From Flagellimonas marinaquae (lineage in GTDB: Bacteria; Bacteroidota; Bacteroidia; Flavobacteriales; Flavobacteriaceae): a stretch of 64,000 nucleotides of DNA. The notes below the pieces were generated by a model, which had not been told where the DNA came from, made no database searches, and saw only the letters and a list, made by a program, of their open reading frames with translations. Made by a program: the position numbers and the translations under genes. Positions 17,689 through 24,711 of this stretch are shown piece by piece. The stretch is from contig NZ_RZMZ01000007.1 in NCBI RefSeq assembly GCF_003992675.1, forward strand, positions 124,001-188,000, in the 5' to 3' direction. Within the stretch, counting starts at the first letter, position 1. The number at the start of each line of letters is the position of its first letter.

Positions 17689-17925
17689 TACTAGATTCTC
17701 AATGTATTTCCTGCTTTTCTTCCTTTTAATATCCCTTTCACGCCCAATGGCTTCACTCCTAGCAGAAAACCTTTCTGTATTCTTTACCTCCCAATCCCTT
17801 GCAATTTTAGTGTATTTGGACCTGCCACTATTATGGCGGTTCATCCTATCATCCAAATCTTGACTGTGGCCCACGTAATAACGGTCCAAAGCTTTACTAT
17901 AAACGATGTAGACAAAATACTCCAT
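17671..17925 (-). CDS. Single-domain GIY-YIG endonuclease (UvrC/URI type) next to tRNA-Ala
   Basis: 84 residues from ATG 17925. The GIY-YIG core is seen as YIV...YYVGHSQDLDDRMNRHNSGRSKYT, with the probable catalytic Arg in DDRMNRH and metal-binding Glu in ARSEAIGRERDIKRKKSRKYIENL. A longer frame (to 18012) would start inside the tRNA and is rejected. The ATG follows directly on the T-run of the tRNA terminator with no obvious ribosome-binding site, and the last codons and TAA stop lie in a tRNA-like sequence. Related orphan genes are common in Bacteroidota beside RNA genes. Role unknown; homing-type nuclease or part of a small mobile element are possibilities. Confidence 0.75.
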   Translation of the reverse strand: MEYFVYIVYSKALDRYYVGHSQDLDDRMNRHNSGRSKYTKIARDWEVKNTERFSARSEAIGRERDIKRKKSRKYIENLVGKDVG

Positions 17926-17956
17926 AAAAAAAGCACCCCGTTTGTGAGGTGCTTTT
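17926..17956 (-). terminator. Terminator of tRNA-Ala
   Basis: On the minus strand AAAAGCACC / GGTGCTTTT with seven T, beginning 8 nt after the tRNA. The T-run touches the GIY-YIG ATG. Confidence 0.7.
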
Positions 17957-17963
17957 ACATTTT

Positions 17964-18040
17964 TGGTGGAGAATACCGGATTCGAACCGGTGGCCTCTTG
18001 CCTGCCAGGCAAGCGCTCTAGCCAACTGAGCTAATCCCCC
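17964..18040 (-). tRNA. tRNA-Ala (anticodon GGC)
   Basis: 77 nt with encoded CCA. Acceptor arm GGGGGAT / ATTCTCC including the G3-U70 pair that marks alanine tRNAs; D arm TAGCTCAGTTGGCTAGAGC; anticodon stem CTTGC/GCAAG around loop CTGGCAG (anticodon GGC, reads GCC and GCU); T arm CCGG-TTCGAAT-CCGG. Transcribed on the minus strand, with the USP gene upstream and the GIY-YIG gene downstream. Confidence 0.97.
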
Positions 18041-18050
18041 AAAGAGAGCG

Positions 18051-18082
18051 CAAAATAACTACTTTTTTCTGAAAGTATCAAA
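18051..18082 (-). promoter_or_regulatory. Candidate promoter of tRNA-Ala
   Basis: On the minus strand TTTG (18082-18079), 20 nt, then TTATTTTG (18058-18051; 7 of 8 to TAnnTTTG), 10 nt before the tRNA 5' end. Confidence 0.5.
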
Positions 18083-18097
18083 ATTTGCGCTACTTCC

Positions 18098-18895
18098 TTA
18101 ATCTTTTTTAACGCTTAGGACCAATACAGGTATCTTCACAAAGAACTCCGACTTGGGAATCGTGTTCTTTTCCCAAAGCTTTTTAAAGAAACCTCGCTTT
18201 CTTCGGAAAACGCATAATATATCGGGCTGCTCTTTCTGGAAGTATTCCGTTACGCCCAAGTACGTAGTTCCATTTTCGGTGATGGTCAACTGGGAGCTTA
18301 AATCCATCAGAGCGGTATTCACTTTTAAGTCGTCCTCGGTGTATCCTGGCCGTTTTACCAGCAACAGGCTCACTTCCGACCTGAACTTGTTTTTTATGAT
18401 GATCAATGGATTCAAAATACTGCTTCGCTTCAAGATTCCAGACCCAAATGCGGTCAATATCTTTTTTGCAGGCTTAAAAGTGGTTCCTTTAGGAACAATC
18501 AATGTCGGAATCTCGGTTTGTTTGATGATCCGGCCCGAAGTGTTGCCCAAATAAAGCTCCTCTTGAATGTCGTTGCTTTTTGGGGCGATAATGATCAAAT
18601 CGATGCCCAGTTCCTTGTGTATACTCTTCAAACCGTCAATAATATCGCCATTGTACGTGGCCATTTTGATTTCGATTCCCTTGGTATCAACTTTGTCGAT
18701 GACCTCCTTTAAATGTTCCTTGCTGCTTTTTGCCACTTTTTCTTCCACATTGGCCAAGCTGCCCACCGCAGTAGTCACGGTGAACACATCCATCACATAG
18801 ACCTTGGCTCCGAATTCGGAAGCAAAGTCAACCGCATATTGCAGGGTTTGATGTGAATCAGGAGAAGTTCCAATGGGTACAAGTATATTGTTCAT
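18098..18895 (-). CDS. Universal stress protein, tandem USP domains
   Basis: 265 residues. The first USP domain starts MNNILVPIGTSPDSHQTL (strand plus ATP-loop region) and ends with IIIAPKSND...LGNTSGRIIKQTEIPTLIVPKG, close to the GxxxxG-9x-G(S/T) nucleotide pattern. The second half (about 140-265) is a diverged USP domain without a clear nucleotide motif, ending IPKSEFFVKIPVLVLSVKK. Cytosolic; usually linked to stress survival. Divergent from the GNAT gene. Confidence 0.85.
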   Translation of the reverse strand: MNNILVPIGTSPDSHQTLQYAVDFASEFGAKVYVMDVFTVTTAVGSLANVEEKVAKSSKEHLKEVIDKVDTKGIEIKMATYNGDIIDGLKSIHKELGIDLIIIAPKSNDIQEELYLGNTSGRIIKQTEIPTLIVPKGTTFKPAKKILTAFGSGILKRSSILNPLIIIKNKFRSEVSLLLVKRPGYTEDDLKVNTALMDLSSQLTITENGTTYLGVTEYFQKEQPDILCVFRRKRGFFKKLWEKNTIPKSEFFVKIPVLVLSVKKD

Positions 18896-18948
18896 GGTTT
18901 GGTGATTACGATTAAACCTTAAATTTACAATTTAATTGAAACGAATCA

Positions 18949-19449
18949 ATGATAAGACGCGCAAAGATATCCGAAATCCCCGATATCTTGACCATAACCC
19001 GAGCCTGTGCCCAAAAAATGCAGGAGAACGGAATTTTTCAATGGAACGAGCATTACCCTTCCAAAGAAGCTTTTCTTAAAGACATTGATCGTGAAGAACT
19101 TTTCGTGATCGAAGAAAACAACATCGTTCAGGGCACCATTGTCATATCCACCTTAATGGATGAAGAATACGAGCCCATTGAATGGTTGACCCCGAACGGC
19201 AATAGCACTTACATTCATCGCCTTTCCGTTCATCCTGACCTCCAAGGGAAGGGCCTGGCTCAAAAAATGATGGATTTTGCAGAAAATCATGCCAGAGAAC
19301 ACGGGTTTGTCTCGATTCGATTGGACACTTTCTCCCAAAACAAAAGAAACCAGCGTTTTTACGAGCAAAGGGGCTATCAAAAACTGGGCGATATCTACTT
19401 TCCCAAACAAAGCGAGCATCCTTTTCATTGTTATGAATTAGTGCTGTAA
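18949..19449 (+). CDS. GNAT-family N-acetyltransferase
   Basis: 166 residues. Acetyl-CoA binding motif A: IHRLSVHPDLQGKGLAQKMMDFA (Q-G-K-G-L-A matches Q/RxxGxG/A), followed by motif B SIRLDTFSQNKRNQRFYEQRGYQKLG. Substrate unknown. The MATE gene starts 12 nt later, so the two probably form an operon, which hints at modification plus export of a toxic small molecule (inference). Confidence 0.85.
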   Translation: MIRRAKISEIPDILTITRACAQKMQENGIFQWNEHYPSKEAFLKDIDREELFVIEENNIVQGTIVISTLMDEEYEPIEWLTPNGNSTYIHRLSVHPDLQGKGLAQKMMDFAENHAREHGFVSIRLDTFSQNKRNQRFYEQRGYQKLGDIYFPKQSEHPFHCYELVL

Positions 19450-19461
19450 CTTGCGCTCGAT

Positions 19462-20796
19462 TTGAGCACGCAGGTAAACTTCAAGAGCATCAACCAATTG
19501 GCCATTCCCGCAACTATTTCCGGGATTGCGGAACCCATCCTTTCCATTACGGACACGGCCATAGTGGGCAACATTCCAGTGGACGGACTGGAATCATTGG
19601 CCGCCGCAGGCATTGTAGGCTCCTTTTTGTCCATGCTGATTTGGGTGCTCGGCCAGACACGAAGTTCCATTTCCGCCATCATATCGCAATATTTAGGTGC
19701 TGGAAGGCTAGACGAGGTAAAAAATATGCCTGCACAGGCCATCTTTCTCAACATCTGCTTAAGCATCGTAGTGCTGCTCACCACCATTTTTGTCATTGAA
19801 GAAATTTTTGCGCTCTTCAATGCCTCTGGAAAAATATTGGACTATTGCGTATCCTACTATTCCATTCGGGTTTGGGGGTTCCCGCTCACGCTATTCACTT
19901 TTGCCGTTTTTGGCATATTCCGCGGACTGCAGAACACCTTCTACCCCATGATTATAGCCATGTTGGGAGCAGGGCTCAATATTATTTTGGACTTTATCCT
20001 TGTCTATGGTATCGAAGGGTTTATTCCTGCTTTGTATTTGGAAGGAGCTGCATGGGCCAGCTTGATCGCACAGGCCATCATGGCAATTTTGTCCCTTATC
20101 CTGTTGGTAAAAAAGACAGATATCAGCATGAAACTGACTTTCCCGCTGAACAAGGAAATCAAACGGTTGATTTTTATGAGTCTCAACCTCTTTGTACGAA
20201 CCTTGGCACTCAATGCAGCCCTCATGCTTGCCGTGCGGGAAGCTACCACCTTGGGGGACCGATTTATTGGAGCGCATACCATCGCCGTCAACCTATGGTT
20301 GTTTGCCGCCTTTTTTATTGATGGTTATGCCGCCGCCGGAAACAGTATGGGCGGAAAACTTTTAGGCGCTGCCGATTACGATGGGCTGTGGAAGTTGGCC
20401 AAGACCATATTTAAATACGGGATGGTGGTAAGCCTTGCCCTTATGTGCCTCGGATTTATTTTTTACCGGCCCATTGGCCACCTTTTTTCCAATGAGGAAA
20501 TTGTGCTCAATACCTTTTACAGCATTTTTTATATCGTAATCCTGGGATTGCCCATGAATACGTTGGCCTTTATTTTTGATGGAATATTCAAAGGCATGGG
20601 CGAAATGAAATATCTGCGCAATGTACTCTTGGCCGCTACTTTTTTAGGATTTATCCCTTGTCTTTATTTAGGCATGTACCTGGGTCTTGGTTTTTATGCC
20701 ATCTGGATTGCCTTCGTGGTCTGGATGATGATTCGCGGATTCTCATTGGTCTGGAAATTTAGGCGAAAGTTCCGACCCTTGGTGCAAAACCCTTAA
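19462..20796 (+). CDS. MATE-family efflux transporter
   Basis: 444 residues, about 12 hydrophobic helices in two repeats, cation-coupled multidrug export across the inner membrane. N-terminal repeat IPATISGIAEPILSITDTAIVG with the family PxxxxxxxxxxxDxxxxG pattern; ILGLPMNTLAFIFDGIFKGMG in the second half. The start is TTG 19462; no ATG is available in frame before the first helix. Confidence 0.9.
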   Translation: MSTQVNFKSINQLAIPATISGIAEPILSITDTAIVGNIPVDGLESLAAAGIVGSFLSMLIWVLGQTRSSISAIISQYLGAGRLDEVKNMPAQAIFLNICLSIVVLLTTIFVIEEIFALFNASGKILDYCVSYYSIRVWGFPLTLFTFAVFGIFRGLQNTFYPMIIAMLGAGLNIILDFILVYGIEGFIPALYLEGAAWASLIAQAIMAILSLILLVKKTDISMKLTFPLNKEIKRLIFMSLNLFVRTLALNAALMLAVREATTLGDRFIGAHTIAVNLWLFAAFFIDGYAAAGNSMGGKLLGAADYDGLWKLAKTIFKYGMVVSLALMCLGFIFYRPIGHLFSNEEIVLNTFYSIFYIVILGLPMNTLAFIFDGIFKGMGEMKYLRNVLLAATFLGFIPCLYLGMYLGLGFYAIWIAFVVWMMIRGFSLVWKFRRKFRPLVQNP

Positions 20797-20810
20797 TTTA
20801 GCACAATTAG

Positions 20811-20915
20811 AGTTCAGAGTTCAGAGTTCAGAGTTCAGAGTTCAGAGTTCAGAGTTCAGATAACTGATAACTGATAACTGATAACTGATGACTGATAATT
20901 GTTAATTGTTAATTG
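20811..20915 (+). repeat. Array of 15 consecutive 7-bp repeats of three linked types
   Basis: Seven AGTTCAG (20811-20859), four ATAACTG (20860-20887), ATGACTG, ATAATTG, and two TTAATTG (20902-20915), all in one unbroken 7-bp register over 105 bp. It ends 6 bp before the ATG of the enoyl-CoA hydratase gene, so it fills the promoter and leader region. Slippage here would change promoter spacing or distance. Confidence 0.95.
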
Positions 20916-20921
20916 AAAACA

Positions 20922-21689
20922 ATGTCCACTGATAGAACCAACGGAAGTTTATATACCAAGATTGAAAACAAGATAGCGACCATCGAATTCGGTCACCCAG
21001 CTAGTAACTCTTTTGTTTCCGAACTTTTGGCACGATTAGCCAAGGAATTTGAAAGGCTTGGTGAGAATGATGAGGTTTCCGTTATTGTGCTAAAATCCGA
21101 AGGAGAACGCGCTTTCTGTGCCGGTGCCTCTTTTGATGAATTGGTGGCCGTTTCCAACTTGCAAGAGGGCAAGCGGTTCTTTAGTGGCTTTGCCCATGTC
21201 ATCAATGCCATGCGCAAATGTCCCAAACCGATTATTGGTCGGGTACAGGGGAAAACCGTTGGTGGTGGGGTCGGATTGGCCTCGGCCTGCGATTATGTAC
21301 ATGCCACCGTGGAGGCTGCCATCAAACTATCGGAGATTTCCATAGGAATCGGTCCGTTTGTCATCGCACCTGCCGTGGAACGCAAAATGGGGAAATCCGC
21401 TTTGGCAGAGCTCACATTGTATCCCACCGAGTGGAAAAACGCTTATTGGGCCAAAGAACAGGGGCTCTATGCCAAAGTGTACGATTCCATTTCAGACATG
21501 GACAAGGAACTAGACATTCACCTACAAAAATTAGCAACCTATAATCCCGAGGCACTGGCCGAAATGAAAAAAGTGTTGTGGGAAGGAACGGAGCATTGGG
21601 ACGACCTATTATTGGAACGAGCAGAAGCTTCGGGAAGATTGGCACTGTCTCCGAATACTAAAAAAGCATTGGAAAAGTTCAAAAGGTAG
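20922..21689 (+). CDS. Enoyl-CoA hydratase/isomerase family, methylglutaconyl-CoA hydratase-like
   Basis: Crotonase fold, 255 residues from ATG 20922 (an in-frame TTG at 20913 lies inside the repeat array and is rejected). Oxyanion hole AFCAGASFDEL and GKTVGGGVGLASACDY. The first catalytic Glu of classical hydratases is Gly here (GGGVGLA), the second is kept (KLSEISIGIGP). That pair of features matches the LiuC/AtuE-type group for leucine or isoprenoid breakdown, so methylglutaconyl-CoA hydratase is a reasonable guess. No leucine-degradation genes adjoin it. Confidence 0.75.
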   Translation: MSTDRTNGSLYTKIENKIATIEFGHPASNSFVSELLARLAKEFERLGENDEVSVIVLKSEGERAFCAGASFDELVAVSNLQEGKRFFSGFAHVINAMRKCPKPIIGRVQGKTVGGGVGLASACDYVHATVEAAIKLSEISIGIGPFVIAPAVERKMGKSALAELTLYPTEWKNAYWAKEQGLYAKVYDSISDMDKELDIHLQKLATYNPEALAEMKKVLWEGTEHWDDLLLERAEASGRLALSPNTKKALEKFKR

Positions 21690-21717
21690 TTGAATGCTCT
21701 CTAGTTTTAAAAATACG

Positions 21718-21790
21718 CATCACCCTGAACTAGTTTCAGGACCTCATTAAAAGATTAGGTTGTGAGATGCTGAATCAAGTTCAGCATGAC
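21718..21790. repeat. REP-like double hairpin
   Basis: Two arms, 21718-21746 and 21762-21790, are imperfect reverse complements of each other, and each arm is itself a hairpin (CCTGAACTAGTTTCAGG; TGCTGAATCAAGTTCAGCA). Same design as 40153-40230. Confidence 0.75.
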
Positions 21791-21825
21791 GATTTTGAAC
21801 GAGAGAAGAAATAAAAATTTACAAA

Positions 21826-21918
21826 ATGAATGATTTGATTTTCCCCATACTCGCACTATTTGTGATTGTGGTGTATGTCTTCAACAGAATAAGAAGCAAC
21901 CGTCGTTATAAAAAATAA
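21826..21918 (+). CDS. Small single-pass membrane protein, 30 residues
   Basis: Open frame of 30 codons: short polar N-terminus, one hydrophobic helix (LIFPILALFVIVVYVF), then a positive tail NRIRSNRRYKK, as expected for an inner-membrane protein with the tail in the cytosol. No recognised family. Too short for firm support; the good helix-plus-basic-tail layout and ATG after an A-rich leader are the only evidence. Confidence 0.4.
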   Translation: MNDLIFPILALFVIVVYVFNRIRSNRRYKK

Positions 21919-21938
21919 TATATACGATATATATTTTA

Positions 21939-21946
21939 TATATTTG
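21939..21946 (+). promoter_or_regulatory. -7 element of the toxin-antitoxin operon in an AT-rich inverted-repeat region
   Basis: TATATTTG, a perfect TAnnTTTG, 29 nt before the antitoxin start. The 25 bp before it alternate A and T with a central CG (TATATACGATATATA), a possible operator for self-repression. Confidence 0.45.
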
Positions 21947-21975
21947 CCAGCGTAGCATTTGAGAGACCAAGTTGT

Positions 21976-22239
21976 ATGGAAAACCAGATAAAAAAGTTGG
22001 TAGAAGTTGATAAATCCCTTGTGGTAAAACTAAAGGTCCTTTCTGCATTCGAAAACTTGAGTGTGAAAGCTTTAATGGAAAAAGCCATTGTGGAATACGT
22101 CAAAAAGAAAGAGCTTGAGCGTTTTGATCGACTTTCTGAAACGGAAAAGGAAGACCTTGGGCTATTACTTTTGATGCAACAAGCGGACAAAGAAGATTTT
22201 GTGAGCGAAGACGATGTCTTTAAAATATTGGATGAATGA
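21976..22239 (+). CDS. Antitoxin of a RelE/ParE-type toxin-antitoxin pair
   Basis: 87 residues, not assigned to a named family. The first half (VDKSLVVKLKVLSAFENLSVKALMEKAIVEYV) has the strand-helix-helix rhythm of a ribbon-helix-helix DNA-binding domain; the C-terminal half is acidic and probably wraps the toxin. ATGA overlap with the next gene and small size support the role. Likely to repress its own promoter. Confidence 0.7.
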   Translation: MENQIKKLVEVDKSLVVKLKVLSAFENLSVKALMEKAIVEYVKKKELERFDRLSETEKEDLGLLLLMQQADKEDFVSEDDVFKILDE

Positions 22240-22502
22240 AAATCAAATATCTTAAATCGTTGGAAAAGGATTTAAGGAAGCTGAATGACAGGAAGACCAA
22301 GCACAAATTGAAACAAATCATTCTCCAAATGAAAGAAGCCAAAACGTTGGATGAACTTACATCGATTAAAAAGCTATCGGGGCACCCCCATGCTTTTAGA
22401 ATACGGGTAGGTTCCTATCGTCTAGGTTTTTTCTACGAAAATAATACCTTCGTATTATCCCGATTTGTGAAACGCAATGATATCTACAAACTTTTTCCTT
22501 AG
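22236..22502 (+). CDS. RelE/ParE-superfamily toxin
   Basis: 88 residues. Pattern of the fold: KYLKSLEKDLRKLNDRKTKHKLKQII, KKLSGHPHAFRIRVGSYRLGFFYENNTFVLSRFVKRNDIYK. The Arg-Arg-Tyr-Arg run of RIRVGSYRLGF and the late FVKRNDIYK match RelE-like mRNA interferases more than ParE gyrase poisons, but target is not certain. Starts on the ATGA overlap with the antitoxin. LpxH follows after 6 nt. Confidence 0.8.
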   Translation: MKIKYLKSLEKDLRKLNDRKTKHKLKQIILQMKEAKTLDELTSIKKLSGHPHAFRIRVGSYRLGFFYENNTFVLSRFVKRNDIYKLFP

Positions 22503-22508
22503 ATCAAT

Positions 22509-23282
22509 TTGAAAAATATCTCACTTCCTATAGGCAAAAAAGTCTATTTCGCGAGCGACAACCACCTCGGGGCCCCGACCCGATCGGACAGCTTGCCCCG
22601 TGAGAAAAAATTTGTGGCCTGGCTAGACTCCATTAAGGACGATGCTGGTGCCATTTTTTTAATGGGCGACCTTTTTGACTTTTGGTTCGAGTACAAAACA
22701 GTAGTGCCCAAAGGCTTTACGCGAACCTTGGGAAAACTGGCAGAACTATCGGATATGGGCATTCCTATCACCTATTTTGTGGGTAACCATGACCTTTGGA
22801 TGAACGGTTATTTCGAAGAAGAACTCAACATTCCCGTTTACCATAAACCGAAGCAATTCCTCATCAACAATACCTCCTTTTTTATTGGACATGGTGATGG
22901 ATTGGGGCCGCACGACAAAGGCTTCAAACGCATGAAAAAGGTGTTTACCAATCCTGTGGCCAAATGGTTCTTTAAATGGCTTCACCCCGATTTGGGCGTT
23001 CGCTTAGGACAGCATCTATCCGTAAACAACAAAATAATTTCCGGCGAAGCGGATGCCAAATTCTTAGGAGAGGATAAAGAATGGCTCATTTTATATGCCA
23101 AGCGCAAGCTGGAAGAGCAACATTACGACCATTTTATTTTTGGTCACCGACATCTGCCCATGGAAATCCAGCTCAACGAAAAATCGACCTACACCAATCT
23201 TGGGGATTGGATTTCCTATTTTACCTATGCTGTTTTTGATGGCGAAAAATTAAGCTTACAAAAGTTTGAATCGAGAAATTGA
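22509..23282 (+). CDS. lpxH: UDP-2,3-diacylglucosamine diphosphatase (LpxH-type calcineurin phosphoesterase)
   Basis: Lipid A synthesis, step four: cleaves UDP-2,3-diacylglucosamine to lipid X and UMP at the inner membrane. 257 residues. Metal-site motifs: FASDNHLG, MGDLFDFWFEY, VGNHDLWM, IGHGDGLGP, FGHRHLP. Start TTG 22509, directly after the toxin stop; alternatives downstream would cut into the first metal motif. Some Bacteroidota paralogues are of unproved specificity. Confidence 0.82.
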   Translation: MKNISLPIGKKVYFASDNHLGAPTRSDSLPREKKFVAWLDSIKDDAGAIFLMGDLFDFWFEYKTVVPKGFTRTLGKLAELSDMGIPITYFVGNHDLWMNGYFEEELNIPVYHKPKQFLINNTSFFIGHGDGLGPHDKGFKRMKKVFTNPVAKWFFKWLHPDLGVRLGQHLSVNNKIISGEADAKFLGEDKEWLILYAKRKLEEQHYDHFIFGHRHLPMEIQLNEKSTYTNLGDWISYFTYAVFDGEKLSLQKFESRN

Positions 23283-23312
23283 AGTCTGTCAAATATTGGA
23301 CTTAAGGTAGAC

Positions 23313-23374
23313 TGTCACTTCCAGCGCAGTCGAGAAGTCATAAAAACAGGGTCTCGACTGCGCTCGACCTGACA
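23313..23374. repeat. REP-like double hairpin, GCGCAGTCGAG type
   Basis: Arms TGTCACTTCCAGCGCAGTCG... and ...CGACTGCGCTCGACCTGACA contain a perfect 13-bp inverted repeat (23323-23335 with 23352-23364). Outer ends are TGTCA and TGACA. Lies between LpxH and the convergent MFS gene. Confidence 0.75.
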
Positions 23375-23445
23375 ACTAAGCGCTATCTATTAATCACCAA
23401 ATGATTAACAAATTCTTTATGTCAAACACACGTTACCTTTGAAAC

Positions 23446-24705
23446 TTAATCCTCCTTTTCGTGCTCGTCAATATCTTTTTGAAGGTCCAATCGCCTAAAG
23501 GTTGGCGAAACGATTGCCGTTGTACCCGCCGTTAAAATTGTCATGCAACCACCAAAGACCACCGCTGTGACCGTTCCCAACAATTTGGCCGCCAATCCAC
23601 TTTCAAAAGCGCCCAACTCGTTGGAGGACCCCACGAACATGGAATTTACCGATGCTACTCTTCCCCGCATATTGTCCGGTGTCTTTAATTGCAAAATGGT
23701 TTGCCTTATGATCATGGAAACGCCATCCACAGCGCCACTCAGGAATAAGGCAATCACCGATAACCAAAATAACTCGGACAGTCCAAACACGATAATACAG
23801 ACCCCAAAGGCAAATACGGCCCACAGCAATTTTTTACCTGCATTTTTGTGCAACGGAAATCGTGTGGATCCCAACATGGTAATGGATGCGCCTACGGCCG
23901 GAGCCGCCCTCAAAATTCCGAATCCTTCCGAGCCCACATGCAAAATATCTTGCGCATAAATGGGCAAAAGTGCAACGGCTCCGCCGAAAAGCACCGCGAT
24001 CATATCCAAGGTCAACGCTCCAAATATCGCCTTATTGCCAAAAACAAATTTGAGTCCATCCCGTAAACTTTGGAAAACGGGTTCCCCAAGTTTTGGGTTC
24101 ATAATGGGCTTTTTGGGGATTTGGAACAAGAAAATCAACGCTATCAAGGAGAAACCAAAAATAACGCACATACTCCAATGCACTCCAATCCAACTAATGG
24201 AAAACCCGGCCAAGGCCGGACCCAAAACCGATGCCAACTGCCAAGTGGAACTACTCCACGTGGCTGCGTTCGGATATATTTTTTTGGGAACGATCAATGC
24301 GATCAAGGAAAAAATGGTCGGTCCTAAAAACGAGCGCACAAATCCGCCCAGGAAAACCAAGGCGTAAATGGAATATAAAATGGTCTTGGATTCCCAGGCA
24401 TCTTCAAGCCCGGGCCAACTCAATAAAAATAGTCCTAGACTGATTACGGAAAACCCCGCAATACAGGTAACCAGCAAATTCCGTTTCTCTTTCTGGTCCA
24501 CGATATGACCAGCGAAAAGTGCCATGCTCACTGCGGGAATCACTTCCATCAATCCAATAATCCCCAGTGAAAGTGGGTCCTTGGTCAATGAATACACTTG
24601 CCACTCAATGACAATGAACTGCATGGACCATGCAAATACCATGGCAAAGCGTACAATCAAAAATATGTTGAATTCCTTATAGCGGAGCGCTGCGTAGGGG
24701 TCCAT
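23446..24705 (-). CDS. MFS transporter, EntS-like
   Basis: 419 residues, about 12 transmembrane helices, inner-membrane exporter. AGHIVDQKEKRNLL is the loop-2 signature of MFS carriers (G-x-x-D-R-x-x-R/K type); MRGRVASVNSMFVGSSNELGAFESG resembles the enterobactin-exporter/multidrug MFS_3 group. Substrate unknown. The start is 6 nt after the recJ stop, so recJ and this gene share a transcript. Confidence 0.87.
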   Translation of the reverse strand: MDPYAALRYKEFNIFLIVRFAMVFAWSMQFIVIEWQVYSLTKDPLSLGIIGLMEVIPAVSMALFAGHIVDQKEKRNLLVTCIAGFSVISLGLFLLSWPGLEDAWESKTILYSIYALVFLGGFVRSFLGPTIFSLIALIVPKKIYPNAATWSSSTWQLASVLGPALAGFSISWIGVHWSMCVIFGFSLIALIFLFQIPKKPIMNPKLGEPVFQSLRDGLKFVFGNKAIFGALTLDMIAVLFGGAVALLPIYAQDILHVGSEGFGILRAAPAVGASITMLGSTRFPLHKNAGKKLLWAVFAFGVCIIVFGLSELFWLSVIALFLSGAVDGVSMIIRQTILQLKTPDNMRGRVASVNSMFVGSSNELGAFESGLAAKLLGTVTAVVFGGCMTILTAGTTAIVSPTFRRLDLQKDIDEHEKED

Positions 24706-24711
24706 AAATAG

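Noticed and set aside
17926..18012. N-terminal extension of the GIY-YIG protein starting inside tRNA-Ala
   Set aside because: The extra residues are a translation of the tRNA and its terminator. The domain begins right after ATG 17925.
20811..20915. CRISPR or protein-coding reading of the heptamer array
   Set aside because: Units of 7 bp with no spacers; intergenic, with no supported frame across it.
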